Part shown: positions 36,876 through 44,633 of the stretch, piece after piece
How positions within the stretch are numbered: position 1 is the stretch's first letter
How the letters are laid out: each line of letters begins with the position of its first letter
Origin: Bacteroidales bacterium
Lineage (GTDB): Bacteria; Bacteroidota; Bacteroidia; Bacteroidales; 4484-276
Assembly (NCBI GenBank): GCA_014860585.1
Contig: JACZJL010000023.1
Coordinates: forward strand, 1-64,000
DNA: 64,000 bases
Direction: 5' to 3'
Made by a program: the position numbers and the translations under genes
Notes under the pieces: generated by a model
Told to the model about the DNA's origin: nothing
What the model saw: the letters and a program-made list of their open reading frames with translations, nothing else
Databases searched by the model: none

Positions 36876-37253
36876 CTATTTAATCTCAACTTCTGCACCT
36901 GCTTCCTCAAGTTGACTCTTGAGCGCTTCGGCTTCGTCTTTTGTTACACCTGTTTTTAATGCTTTAGGTGCAGCGTCACACAGTTCTTTGGCTTCTTTCA
37001 GGCCAAGGCTGGTGAGCTCTTTAACAAGTTTAACAACAGCCAGTTTTGATTGACCGGCATGTTTAATGATTACATCAAATGTGGATTTTTCTTCTACCTC
37101 TGCATCAGCAGCGGCAGCTACAGGACCTGCAACAACCGTTGCAGCGGCTGCGGGCTCAATCCCATACTCTACTTTCAAAATTTGCGCAAGCTCATTAACC
37201 TCTTTTACGGTTAAGCTAACTAGTTGTTCTGCAAAAGCTTTTAAATCTGCCAT
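36876..37253 (-). CDS. rplL: 50S ribosomal protein L7/L12
   Basis: A 125-residue acidic protein with the N-terminal dimerisation helix region, an Ala/Gly-rich hinge (about residues 33-50) and the C-terminal factor-binding domain [20 protein letters not shown] ... [14 protein letters not shown]. It forms the stalk that recruits translation GTPases. It lies 47 nt after rplJ. Confidence 0.98.
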   Translation of the reverse strand: MADLKAFAEQLVSLTVKEVNELAQILKVEYGIEPAAAATVVAGPVAAAADAEVEEKSTFDVIIKHAGQSKLAVVKLVKELTSLGLKEAKELCDAAPKALKTGVTKDEAEALKSQLEEAGAEVEIK

Positions 37254-37300
37254 TTTATTATTTGTTTTAAAATTATTCTGATAAAATTAATTCGATAGTT

Positions 37301-37828
37301 CTATGATTCCTTTTCTGATAGAGTCTTGAGAATACCCGAAAGCTTGTGACCTCCTGATTGCAATGCTGAAATAACATTCTTGGCAGGTGATTGCAGCAAG
37401 GCAATGACTTCTCCGATGACTTCATTCTTCGATTTGATGTTTTCCAGAGCATCGAGCTTGTCTTCACCCACAAAAATTGATTCTTCCACGTAAGCTCCTT
37501 TCAGAATCGGCTTATCTGTTTTGAACTTCTTACGAAATTCTTTGATCAATTTTGCAGGTAAATTGGCTGTACTGGTGAACATAATTGATGTTGGACCGAC
37601 AAGAGCCGGATAGAGCTCCGAAAAGTCCTTTTCTGATCCTTCCATTGCTTTATGCAGCAATGTGTTCTTCACTACTTTGAGTTTTATATCATTCTTGAAA
37701 CATGTCCGTCTCAATTCGTTTGTCGTTTCTACAGTCAGGCTGGCCGTATTGGTCAGGTAGAAATTCGACGCTTCGTTGAGCTGTTTGGACAACGATTCAA
37801 TGATCTGGGTTTTTTCCGCTTTAGTCAT
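37301..37828 (-). CDS. rplJ: 50S ribosomal protein L10
   Basis: A 175-residue L10, typical length, with the rRNA-binding N-terminal domain (TNTASLTVETTNELRR, KVVKNTLLHKAM) and C-terminal helices that carry L7/L12 dimers. The gap to rplA is only 32 nt, so a long L10 leader of the E. coli type is not present here. Confidence 0.98.
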   Translation of the reverse strand: MTKAEKTQIIESLSKQLNEASNFYLTNTASLTVETTNELRRTCFKNDIKLKVVKNTLLHKAMEGSEKDFSELYPALVGPTSIMFTSTANLPAKLIKEFRKKFKTDKPILKGAYVEESIFVGEDKLDALENIKSKNEVIGEVIALLQSPAKNVISALQSGGHKLSGILKTLSEKES

Positions 37829-37860
37829 ATTTTCTTATCTCCTCTTTTTACGGAAGTTAA

Positions 37861-38553
37861 TTAACTTACTGATTTCGGATCAACCTGTATTCCAAAGCTC
37901 ATCGTACTCGACATAAAAATGCTTTTGACGTAAGTACCTTTAGCCGCAGAAGGTTTCAGTTTGATGACGGTTTGAATAAACTCTCTTGCATTATCGAGAA
38001 TCATGTCCTTTTCAAACGACACTTTAGCGACAGATGCATGAATAATACCGGTTTTATCAACCTTGAAATCAATTTTACCTGCTTTCACTTCTTTGACAGC
38101 TTTTTCAACTTCCATTGTAACGGTACCGGTTTTTGGGTTGGGCATCAGGCCACGTGGACCTAATATCCTTCCTAATGGTCCAACCTTGGGCATTACGTTA
38201 GGTGTAGTAATAACCACATCAACGTCAGTCCAGCCTCCTTTGATTTTTTCTATATAATCGTCAAGGCCAACGTATTCAGCTCCGGCATTTTTAGCTTCCT
38301 GCTCCTTGTCGGGAGTACAAAGCACAAGCACACGGACATTTTTGCCGCTGCCATGAGGGAGTGTAACGCTACCGCGAACCATTTGATTGGCTTTACGCGG
38401 ATCAACGCCTAAACGAATATCGAGATCAACCGAAGAGTCGAACTTGGTGAAGGTTATCTTTTTTACTACCTGAATTGCGTCTGCCAAAGAGTAAGTAGCA
38501 TTTTTATCGAATTTCGCTAAAGCTTCTTTTCTGTTTTTGGTCAATTTTCCCAT
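37861..38553 (-). CDS. rplA: 50S ribosomal protein L1
   Basis: A 230-residue L1 with the conserved [18 protein letters not shown] segment near residues 128-145 and [12 protein letters not shown]1 binds 23S rRNA at the L1 stalk and often represses its own operon by binding a mRNA mimic; no such site was identified. It follows rplK by 42 nt. Confidence 0.98.
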   Translation of the reverse strand: MGKLTKNRKEALAKFDKNATYSLADAIQVVKKITFTKFDSSVDLDIRLGVDPRKANQMVRGSVTLPHGSGKNVRVLVLCTPDKEQEAKNAGAEYVGLDDYIEKIKGGWTDVDVVITTPNVMPKVGPLGRILGPRGLMPNPKTGTVTMEVEKAVKEVKAGKIDFKVDKTGIIHASVAKVSFEKDMILDNAREFIQTVIKLKPSAAKGTYVKSIFMSSTMSFGIQVDPKSVS

Positions 38554-38595
38554 TGCGAATCCTTAATTTTCTGGTTTGAAATGCTATTGATTTAT

Positions 38596-39042
38596 TTAGT
38601 TTTCAGCAAACGGAGGTGTTCCTTTTACCGTAATTCCCATACTTCTGGCAGTTCCAGCAACCATTTTCATAGCCGACTCAATTGTAAAGCAATTTAAGTC
38701 GTTCATCTTGTTTTGGGCAATGTCCTTCACCTGGTCCCACGTAACTGCGGCGACCTTTTTCCTGTTGGGTTCAGCCGAACCTGACTTTTGCTTTGTCGCT
38801 TCGAGAAGCTGCACAGCAACAGGTGGTGATTTGATGATGAAATCAAAGGATTTGTCTCTGTAAACTGTAATGATCACTGGAATGAGCTTTCCAGCTGAAT
38901 CCTGCGTACGACCATTGAATTGTTTACAAAACTCCATAATGTTCACCCCCTTGGCGCCCAATGCGGGCCCAACTGGAGGAGATGGATTGGCAGCAGCTCC
39001 CTTGATCTGCAATTTGATTATTCCGCTTACTTCTTTTGCCAT
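38596..39042 (-). CDS. rplK: 50S ribosomal protein L11
   Basis: A 148-residue L11 with the N-terminal [21 protein letters not shown] (here cited from its start) and the C-terminal rRNA-binding domain ending [13 protein letters not shown]. It organises the GTPase-associated centre. It follows nusG by 62 nt. Confidence 0.98.
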   Translation of the reverse strand: MAKEVSGIIKLQIKGAAANPSPPVGPALGAKGVNIMEFCKQFNGRTQDSAGKLIPVIITVYRDKSFDFIIKSPPVAVQLLEATKQKSGSAEPNRKKVAAVTWDQVKDIAQNKMNDLNCFTIESAMKMVAGTARSMGITVKGTPPFAEN

Positions 39043-39104
39043 TTGCTTTATTACTTAATAGTAGATTTATTGATTGCCAGCATGAATACAATTAAGTGCG
39101 GTAC

Positions 39105-39644
39105 TTACTCCTTTTCAACCTGCATGAAACCAAGTTCTAATGGTGTTTTACGTCCGAAGATTTTTACCATTACTTTCAACTTCTTTTTATCTTCGTTAAT
39201 CTCTTCGATTACACCGCTAAAACTGTTAAAAGGGCCATCAATTACTGTAACGGTTTCTCCAACAATAAAAGGAACATTCACCTCTTCGCCCTGCTCAGCC
39301 AACTCATCAACTTTCCCAAGAATTCGCTTCACTTCCGATTCACGCATGGAATCGGGTTCACCGCGAGTCCCAAGAAAGCCAATTACGTTGGGGATATTCT
39401 TTATGATGTGAGGAATTTCACCAACGAGTGAAGCCTCAATCAATACGTATCCCGGGAAATAATTCCTTTCTTTACTGACTTTTTTACCTTTACGTACCTG
39501 ATAAACCTTTTCGGTAGGAATAAGAACCTGACTCACGTAGTCCTGCAATTCAAGGCGTTTTATCTCACTCTCGATATACTCCTTAACCTTCTTCTCTTTG
39601 CCACTGATTGACCTGACTACGTACCACTTTTTTTCGTTACTCAT
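39105..39644 (-). CDS. nusG: transcription termination/antitermination protein NusG
   Basis: From ATG 39644 the product is 179 residues, the usual NusG size; the frame is open to 39692 but the family starts with KKWYVVRSISGKEKKV. The NGN domain (residues about 1-110, ending around PNVIGFLG) is followed by a KOW domain with GETVTVIDGPFNSFSG near 130. It couples RNA polymerase to Rho or the ribosome. It lies between secE and rplK. Confidence 0.97.
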   Translation of the reverse strand: MSNEKKWYVVRSISGKEKKVKEYIESEIKRLELQDYVSQVLIPTEKVYQVRKGKKVSKERNYFPGYVLIEASLVGEIPHIIKNIPNVIGFLGTRGEPDSMRESEVKRILGKVDELAEQGEEVNVPFIVGETVTVIDGPFNSFSGVIEEINEDKKKLKVMVKIFGRKTPLELGFMQVEKE

Positions 39645-39700
39645 ACCGACTGGTTTTTTGCTTGGTTTACAAAAGAATTCAATACCAGACACAACTCCAA

Positions 39701-39898
39701 TCAGAACCAGGTATAAATACCATCCAGAAGTTTGCTGAAAGAAAAATCCATCAGGAAAACCGCAAAAGCGATAATCAGGGAAGCAATGGATACTACTACA
39801 GCACTACTTTGGAGTTCGCTCCATGTTGGCCAGGAAACTTTTTGTAACAGCTCATCGTAACTTTCCTTGGCGTAATTAACTATACTAAATTTTGCCAT
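39701..39898 (-). CDS. secE: preprotein translocase subunit SecE
   Basis: From ATG 39898 the product is 65 residues with the SecE signature KESYDELLQKVSWPTWSELQ followed by one transmembrane helix and a short tail; this is the short one-helix form normal in Bacteroidota. The longer frame to 39943 overlaps the tRNA-Trp gene and is not translated. It forms the Sec channel with SecY and SecG. Confidence 0.95.
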   Translation of the reverse strand: MAKFSIVNYAKESYDELLQKVSWPTWSELQSSAVVVSIASLIIAFAVFLMDFSFSKLLDGIYTWF

Positions 39899-39918
39899 TG
39901 GTAATTGTCTATGTTTTG

Positions 39919-39991
39919 CACGGGAGGTAGGAATCGAACCCACAGCCTACGGTTTTGGAGACCGTCGCTCTACCAATTGAGCTACACCCGT
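39919..39991 (-). tRNA. tRNA-Trp (CCA)
   Basis: On the minus strand a 73-nt cloverleaf starts ACGGGTGTAGCTC; anticodon loop CTCCAAA gives CCA; T arm GTGGG-TTCGATT-CCTAC; acceptor closes with CTCCCGT and discriminator G. The 6th acceptor pair is a mismatch. CCA is not encoded. It lies between tuf and secE, the normal Bacteroidota position. Confidence 0.95.
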
Positions 39992-40072
39992 ATCAACCAT
40001 TATCAATAAAGGAGTCCCCGAAGCATTATCAGGGACGCCTCTGATTGTATAACCAAACACCTATTTAAATTC

Positions 40073-41260
40073 CTAATCAAGGATTTCGGTAACCTGACCA
40101 GCACCTACAGTACGTCCACCTTCGCGGATAGCAAAACGCAGGTTCTTGGCCATTGCAATTTCAACAATCAATTGTACTTCAATTGTGAGGTTATCACCAG
40201 GCATTACCATTTCTACTCCCTGGGGAAGAATGATTTCACCTGTTACGTCGGTAGTTCTGAAATAGAACTGGGGACGGTATTTATTGTGGAACGGAGTGTG
40301 ACGTCCGCCTTCTTCTTTTTTCAAGATGTACACCTCAGCTTTGAATTTCTTGTGAGGCTTAATTGAACCTGGAGCTGCGATAACCATACCACGCGTGATC
40401 TCTTTTTTATCGATACCACGTAAAAGGATACCTGCATTGTCACCTGCTTGTCCGCGGTCAAGTATTTTGCGGAACATTTCAACTCCAGTAACTACTGATT
40501 TGAGTTTTTCAGCACCCATACCAATGATTTCGACTGGGTCTCCAGTGTTAATGATACCGGTCTCAATACGACCAGTAGCAACTGTTCCACGGCCGGTGAT
40601 TGAGAATACGTCCTCAACCGGCATTAGGAATGGTTTATCCTGATCACGGTCCGGAAGCGGAATCCATTCATCACAAGCGTCCATCAGTTCAAATACTTTT
40701 TCAACCCATTTTGGTTCCTTGTTCAAGGCGCCAAGAGCTGAACCTCTAATAACAGGAGAATTATCACCGTCAAACTTGTAGAATGTGAGTAACTCACGGA
40801 TTTCCATTTCAACCAGGTCGAGCAATTCTTCATCGTCAACAAGGTCAACTTTATTCATAAAAACAACCAGTCTTGGTACGCCAACCTGACGAGCCAAAAG
40901 GATGTGCTCACGGGTTTGGGGCATCGGGCCATCGGTCGCAGCAACAACGATGATGGCTCCGTCCATCTGGGCAGCACCAGTAACCATGTTTTTCACGTAG
41001 TCAGCGTGACCAGGACAGTCAACGTGGGCATAGTGCCTTTTTTCTGTCTGGTATTCTATGTGCGCTGTATTAATAGTAATACCTCTTTCTTTTTCTTCAG
41101 GTGCATTATCGATTGAATCGAATGATGCGAATGTTGCAAGACCTTTGTCCTGAAGGTTCAGGGTAATTGCTGCTGTCAAAGTAGTCTTGCCGTGGTCAAC
41201 GTGACCAATGGTTCCAATGTTCACGTGTGGTTTGGAACGATCAAATTTTTCTTTTGCCAT
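40073..41260 (-). CDS. tuf: translation elongation factor Tu
   Basis: A 395-residue EF-Tu with G1 [10 protein letters not shown] (about 18-27), the switch-[18 protein letters not shown], and NKVD near 136. It delivers aminoacyl-tRNA to the ribosome. It is located between tRNA-Thr(GGT) and tRNA-Trp in a mixed tRNA/protein transcript. Confidence 0.99.
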   Translation of the reverse strand: MAKEKFDRSKPHVNIGTIGHVDHGKTTLTAAITLNLQDKGLATFASFDSIDNAPEEKERGITINTAHIEYQTEKRHYAHVDCPGHADYVKNMVTGAAQMDGAIIVVAATDGPMPQTREHILLARQVGVPRLVVFMNKVDLVDDEELLDLVEMEIRELLTFYKFDGDNSPVIRGSALGALNKEPKWVEKVFELMDACDEWIPLPDRDQDKPFLMPVEDVFSITGRGTVATGRIETGIINTGDPVEIIGMGAEKLKSVVTGVEMFRKILDRGQAGDNAGILLRGIDKKEITRGMVIAAPGSIKPHKKFKAEVYILKKEEGGRHTPFHNKYRPQFYFRTTDVTGEIILPQGVEMVMPGDNLTIEVQLIVEIAMAKNLRFAIREGGRTVGAGQVTEILD

Positions 41261-41309
41261 TGTAAAAAGTTATTAATTAGGTGTTTAAAATTAAGGTTAT
41301 TAAAATTCG

Positions 41310-41381
41310 AGCCAATGACGAGAATTGAACTCGTGACCCCTTCCTTACCAAGGAAGTGCTCTACCCCTGAGCTACATTGGC
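41310..41381 (-). tRNA. tRNA-Thr (GGT)
   Basis: 72-nt cloverleaf on the minus strand: acceptor GCCAATG/CATTGGC, D arm GCTC-AGGGGTA-GAGC, anticodon arm CTTCC-TTGGTAA-GGAAG giving anticodon GGT, T arm closing around GTTCAATT. CCA is not encoded. Confidence 0.96.
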
Positions 41382-41390
41382 TTGCAACGG

Positions 41391-41463
41391 AGCGGAAGAC
41401 GGGGCTCGAACCCGCTACCTACAGCTTGGAAGGCTGTCGCTCTACCAGATGAGCTACTTCCGC
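41391..41463 (-). tRNA. tRNA-Gly (TCC)
   Basis: 73-nt cloverleaf: acceptor GCGGAAG/CTTCCGC, anticodon arm ACAGC-CTTCCAA-GCTGT giving TCC, T arm GCGGG-TTCGAGC-CCCGT, discriminator T as expected for Gly. It lies 9 nt upstream of tRNA-Thr(GGT). Confidence 0.96.
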
Positions 41464-41547
41464 AGTTCGTTTCAAATACAAAAAAAGGATTTCATCACCT
41501 CTGAAATCCTCTTTCCGGGATTTACACCAAGTCGAATGAACTCTTGG

Positions 41548-41629
41548 TGGGGAGAGGAGGATTCGAACCTCCGAAGGCTTCGCCAACAGATTTACAGTCT
41601 GCCCCATTTGACCGCTCTGGTATCTCCCC
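41548..41629 (-). tRNA. tRNA-Tyr (GTA)
   Basis: 82-nt class II tRNA with long variable arm: acceptor GGGGAGA/TCTCCCC, anticodon arm GCAGA-CTGTAAA-TCTGT giving GTA, variable stem around GGCGAAGCC, T arm GGAGG-TTCGAAT-CCTCC, discriminator A. Confidence 0.96.
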
Positions 41630-41666
41630 AGTTTTTTACATTTGTATAGACTCCTGCAATAACAGG

Positions 41667-41739
41667 AGCCGATGGACGGACTCGAACCGCCGACCGGCTG
41701 ATTACAAATCAGCTGCTCTACCAACTGAGCTACATCGGC
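41667..41739 (-). tRNA. tRNA-Thr (TGT)
   Basis: 73-nt cloverleaf: acceptor GCCGATG/CATCGGC, anticodon arm GCTGA-TTTGTAA-TCAGC giving TGT, T arm GGCGG-TTCGAGT-CCGTC. First gene of the tRNA-tuf-rpo transcript, about 55-60 nt downstream of its promoter. Confidence 0.96.
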
Positions 41740-41763
41740 TAATTATCAATAAGTTAAAGACCT

Positions 41764-41799
41764 AAAAAAATGCAGCCCTTTTTTTGAAAAAGGACTGCA
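41764..41799 (-). terminator. intrinsic terminator of hpf overlapping the start of the tRNA-tuf transcript
   Basis: TGCAGCCCTTTTT (41771-41783) and AAAAAGGACTGCA (41787-41799) form a 13-bp stem with one G-U pair in the minus-strand RNA, followed by seven U residues (41770-41764). It lies 57 nt after the hpf stop. Its upstream arm begins inside the -7 box of the next promoter. Confidence 0.75.
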
Positions 41800-41829
41800 A
41801 AAGTATAACTGTTTCTTGAACTGACAAAA
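41798..41829 (-). promoter_or_regulatory. promoter of the tRNA-tuf-secE-nusG-rpl-rpo operon
   Basis: On the minus strand TTTTG (41829-41825), a gap of exactly 19 nt, and TACTTTTG (41805-41798) give a consensus Bacteroidota promoter. The predicted start point near 41792 is about 52 nt before tRNA-Thr(TGT). Confidence 0.8.
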
Positions 41830-41855
41830 CTTTTTTAAAATAATTTGAAAAAAAG

Positions 41856-42155
41856 TTAATTTCGCCGCTGTTTTTCCTTGTAACGTACGATTTGCTTACG
41901 CAGCGCTTCTGCAGCGCTATCAACGGATTCCTCAAAAGATTTGCTCTGCTTTTTGGCAATCAGATCACTGCCTCTTACATTGAGCATAATTTCTGCAATC
42001 TTATTCTCAGCACTGTCATTATTATCTAATTTAAGAGAAACATCGGCGCTTAATACACCATCGTAAAACTGCGACAGCTTTTCTATTTTATCTTTTATAA
42101 AATCTTCCAACTTCCTGTCTGCTTTAAAATGAATTGACCTAATCTCTATTTGCAT
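41856..42155 (-). CDS. hpf: ribosome hibernation-promoting factor, HPF/RaiA family
   Basis: A 99-residue short-form HPF/YfiA protein: IEIRSIHFKADRKLEDFIKDKI start, beta-strand SADVSLKLDNND, and a basic C-terminus KQIVRYKEKQRRN. It lacks the long-HPF dimerisation domain. Such proteins bind the 30S decoding region in stationary phase. It lies 15 nt after the recombinase gene and is probably co-transcribed with it. Confidence 0.92.
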   Translation of the reverse strand: MQIEIRSIHFKADRKLEDFIKDKIEKLSQFYDGVLSADVSLKLDNNDSAENKIAEIMLNVRGSDLIAKKQSKSFEESVDSAAEALRKQIVRYKEKQRRN

Positions 42156-42170
42156 AGTCTTACCTCCTGA

Positions 42171-43067
42171 TTATTTTGCTCGCGGATGAGCTTGTTTATA
42201 AATAGATTTCAAATTTTCGCTGGTGTTGTGTGTGTAAACCTGGGTAGCCTGCAAATTGGCATGACCCAAAATTTCTTTAATCACATTGATGTCGGCACCA
42301 TTGTTTAGCAAACTGGTTGCAAAACTGTGCCTCAAAATATGGGGATTTTTCTTTGAATTTGTTGATACATAATTAAGGTGTTTGGTGACGGTTCGGTAAA
42401 TAAGTCCCGGGTAGGTTTGTTTACCTTTTGATGTAATAAAAAGATATGGGGATTGCTCATTTATTTCATTCAAAGCACACTGTCGTTCCAGAAGATAATC
42501 CACGATCAGAGGTTTAGTATGCTGTGCAAGCGGTACTATCCGATGTTTGTTCCCTTTACCAATGACTTTGATGATCGTCTTCGTCATGTCAATTTCGCTA
42601 ACCTTGAGATTAAGCAGTTCCGAACGCCGGATTCCAGTTGTGTATAACAATTCGATAATTAATTTATTTCTTAAGCCTTCAAAGTCATTTCCAAAATCAT
42701 GTCTTACCAATAAGTCCTCCATTTCGCTATTTCGGATAAATGAAGGAAGCTGAACGTTAATTTTCGGTGAAATGACTTTTTGCACCGGGTTACTTGTGAT
42801 CACCTTATTTCTGATAAGATGTTTGTAATATGAACTGAGTGAAGCAAGTTTCCTTCTAATACTCCTGGTTGATACTTTGGTTTCTATCAGAGCCACGATC
42901 CATGAGCGAATTTGGTGATGACTGGCATGTTCAGGTTTTAGGTGGTCGAAATGGCTATTTAAAAAGTCAGAAAATTGTTCAAGATCATTACAGTAAGCTG
43001 ATACTGTGTGATTTGAATATCTTCGTTCGAACTGCAAATAAGTAAGGAAACTCTCAGTTACATGCAT
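42171..43067 (-). CDS. xerC: Xer-type tyrosine recombinase
   Basis: A 298-residue tyrosine recombinase with a SAM-like N-terminal core-binding domain (about 1-85) and a complete catalytic set: Arg147 in TGIRRSE, Lys171 in IGKGNKHR, His243 and Arg246 in PHILRHSF, His269 in LGHAN and Tyr278 in QVYTH. Size and motifs fit XerC/XerD-type resolvases acting on chromosome dimers at dif. The setting between rpsU and hpf, a conserved housekeeping position in Bacteroidota, argues against a phage or transposon integrase. XerC versus XerD cannot be settled here. Confidence 0.88.
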   Translation of the reverse strand: MHVTESFLTYLQFERRYSNHTVSAYCNDLEQFSDFLNSHFDHLKPEHASHHQIRSWIVALIETKVSTRSIRRKLASLSSYYKHLIRNKVITSNPVQKVISPKINVQLPSFIRNSEMEDLLVRHDFGNDFEGLRNKLIIELLYTTGIRRSELLNLKVSEIDMTKTIIKVIGKGNKHRIVPLAQHTKPLIVDYLLERQCALNEINEQSPYLFITSKGKQTYPGLIYRTVTKHLNYVSTNSKKNPHILRHSFATSLLNNGADINVIKEILGHANLQATQVYTHNTSENLKSIYKQAHPRAK

Positions 43068-43152
43068 AAAAATAGAAAAACTTAAGTTTTCAAAGATAAT
43101 TGTATTTATCCAGAAAACAAAAGTTTTCCTGAAAAAAAATTTTGAACAACTT

Positions 43153-43350
43153 TTAGGACGACTCTTCCTGATCCCTAAGTTGCTGTATGTAAATAGCTTT
43201 CAATCTTGCTTCACGATTTTTAACCGAGGGCTTTGTAAATTTCTGTCTCTCACGCAATTCCCTTACAACGCCTGTTTTTTCAAATTTACGTTTGTATTTT
43301 TTTAATGCTCTGTCAATGTTTTCGCCTTCTTTTACTGGTACAATGATCAT
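43153..43350 (-). CDS. rpsU: 30S ribosomal protein S21
   Basis: From ATG 43350 the product is 65 residues and begins MIIVPVKEGENIDRALKKYK, the normal S21 start; the frame is open to 43428 but the promoter lies in that part. S21 in Bacteroidota contacts the anti-Shine-Dalgarno tail of 16S rRNA and helps explain why SD sequences are rarely used. It precedes the recombinase gene by 85 nt. Confidence 0.95.
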   Translation of the reverse strand: MIIVPVKEGENIDRALKKYKRKFEKTGVVRELRERQKFTKPSVKNREARLKAIYIQQLRDQEESS

Positions 43351-43395
43351 AAAATTGTAGAATAATTTGATTATTAAATGTTTTTGTTTGGGGCG

Positions 43396-43425
43396 CAAAA
43401 GTAGTTTTATTTTTTTGATCAAAAA
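43396..43425 (-). promoter_or_regulatory. promoter of rpsU
   Basis: On the minus strand TACTTTTG (43403-43396) is a -7 match and TTTTTG (43425-43420) lies 16 nt upstream. The start codon at 43350 follows about 45 nt later, excluding the longer rpsU frame. Confidence 0.55.
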
Positions 43426-43563
43426 CAATTTCGATGAAATAATTTATGAATATTCCTCAATTTTAACTTTTTAGAGTTTTTTTTATCTGGAGTATTGTCA
43501 TTTCAATAAAAAGTGCGTTCTTTGCACCCCGATTTTAGAAATTAATCCGAAAAAATAGAAAAA

Positions 43564-43803
43564 ATGGCACGTACTTGCGATATTACAGGAAAAAAGATGA
43601 TGGTTGGGCATAAAGTTTCACACTCTAACAAAAAGAGTCTCAGAAGGTTTTACCCTAATCTGCAAACAAAGAAATTTTACCTCCCCGAAGAGGATCGTTG
43701 GATAACTCTGAAGGTTTCAACTTCGGTACTGAGGACCATCAATAAAAACGGAATTGATGCCGTTTTGAAAGAATACAGGGCAAAAGGGATTTGCATTGTT
43801 TAA
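43564..43803 (+). CDS. rpmB: 50S ribosomal protein L28
   Basis: The 79-residue protein starts [21 protein letters not shown] and matches L28; it has Cys5 only, so it is the zinc-free form. It faces rpsU divergently and is followed by a hairpin terminator. rpmG, often adjacent in Bacteroidota, is absent from this spot. Confidence 0.96.
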   Translation: MARTCDITGKKMMVGHKVSHSNKKSLRRFYPNLQTKKFYLPEEDRWITLKVSTSVLRTINKNGIDAVLKEYRAKGICIV

Positions 43804-43829
43804 TTTCACATTTGACAATTTGCCTGAAG

Positions 43830-43864
43830 ATGCTGCTGAAAGAAATACTTCGGCAGCATTTTTT
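43830..43864 (+). terminator. intrinsic terminator after rpmB
   Basis: ATGCTGC (43830-43836) pairs with GCAGCAT (43853-43859), extended by TGA/TCG, followed by T5-6. Confidence 0.8.
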
Positions 43865-43968
43865 GTTAGTGGGCAATAGATATCAACAATCCGGCAATTG
43901 GAAATAAATTTGCTTTAGTTCCGTTCTAAAACTCTTTAATTTTACGGACAAAATGTAATCACGCTCCG

Positions 43969-44622
43969 ATGAAGTTGGCCTTGATGATAGTTATAACTTC
44001 AGGTATGCTCACTCTGGTCTCAGTGAATGCTTTTTCGCAGAAAGCTTTTAATGATTCAGATGTTATTCAATTTTCAGGCGTGATTATTAAAGCAGACGAT
44101 CTCACATCAGTACCATACACAACAGTGCGGATAAAGAACACCCGAAGAGGCACGATCAGCGACTATAATGGTTACTTTTCCATTGTCGCCACGAAAAAAG
44201 ATACACTCACCTTCTCAGCCATAGGTTTTAAGGAAAATGCCTTCATTATTCCAGATACAATCACACAGAAGAGATATTCATTGATTCATGTTATGAATGC
44301 TGACACCATCATGTTAACACCCACAGTGATTTATCCCTGGCCAACAGTTGAGGATTTCCAAAAGGCATTTATTGAACTCAACATCCCTGATGATGATTTG
44401 GAAATAGCAAGGAAAAATCTTGCCTTTGCTGAAATGAGAGAGCGTAGTAAAAATCTTAAGATGGATGGTAGCATGAACTACAGAAATTACATTGATCAAC
44501 AAATAAGTAGAAACTACTACGTAGGGCAAACACAACCCATCTCGATATTCAATCCATTTGCCTGGGCTCAGTTTATTCAGGCATGGAAAGAAGGAAAATT
44601 CAAACAAAATAAAGATAATTAG
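43969..44622 (+). CDS. carboxypeptidase-regulatory-like domain protein
   Basis: A 217-residue exported protein with a signal peptide (cleavage near NAFS-QKAF at 23) and one CarboxypepD_reg-like beta-sandwich domain (about 33-115): FSGVIIKADDLTSVPYTTVRI ... GTISDYNGYFSI ... LTFSAIGFKE (landmarks in separate pieces). The C-terminal 100 residues are charged and helical, with no named domain. Short proteins of this form are common beside TonB-dependent receptors, and the receptor gene starts 11 nt downstream. It is likely a periplasmic or outer-membrane accessory protein. Confidence 0.75.
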   Translation: MKLALMIVITSGMLTLVSVNAFSQKAFNDSDVIQFSGVIIKADDLTSVPYTTVRIKNTRRGTISDYNGYFSIVATKKDTLTFSAIGFKENAFIIPDTITQKRYSLIHVMNADTIMLTPTVIYPWPTVEDFQKAFIELNIPDDDLEIARKNLAFAEMRERSKNLKMDGSMNYRNYIDQQISRNYYVGQTQPISIFNPFAWAQFIQAWKEGKFKQNKDN

Positions 44623-44633
44623 ACCTCAACAAA

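Noticed and set aside
37829-37860. L10(L12)4 leader regulatory RNA before rplJ
   Set aside because: Only 32 nt separate rplA and rplJ, too short for the known leader structure.
42171-43067. Tyrosine recombinase read as a phage or transposon integrase
   Set aside because: Length, full Xer motif set and the conserved rpsU-recombinase-hpf neighbourhood point to a housekeeping Xer protein; no attachment-site duplication or phage genes are near, although a tRNA cluster lies downstream.
43667-43700. CRISPR or other regular arrays in the window
   Set aside because: No set of 25-45 bp direct repeats with regular spacers was found anywhere; the only periodic stretches are the 10-nt arrays near 62.4 kb and codon repeats in batC.
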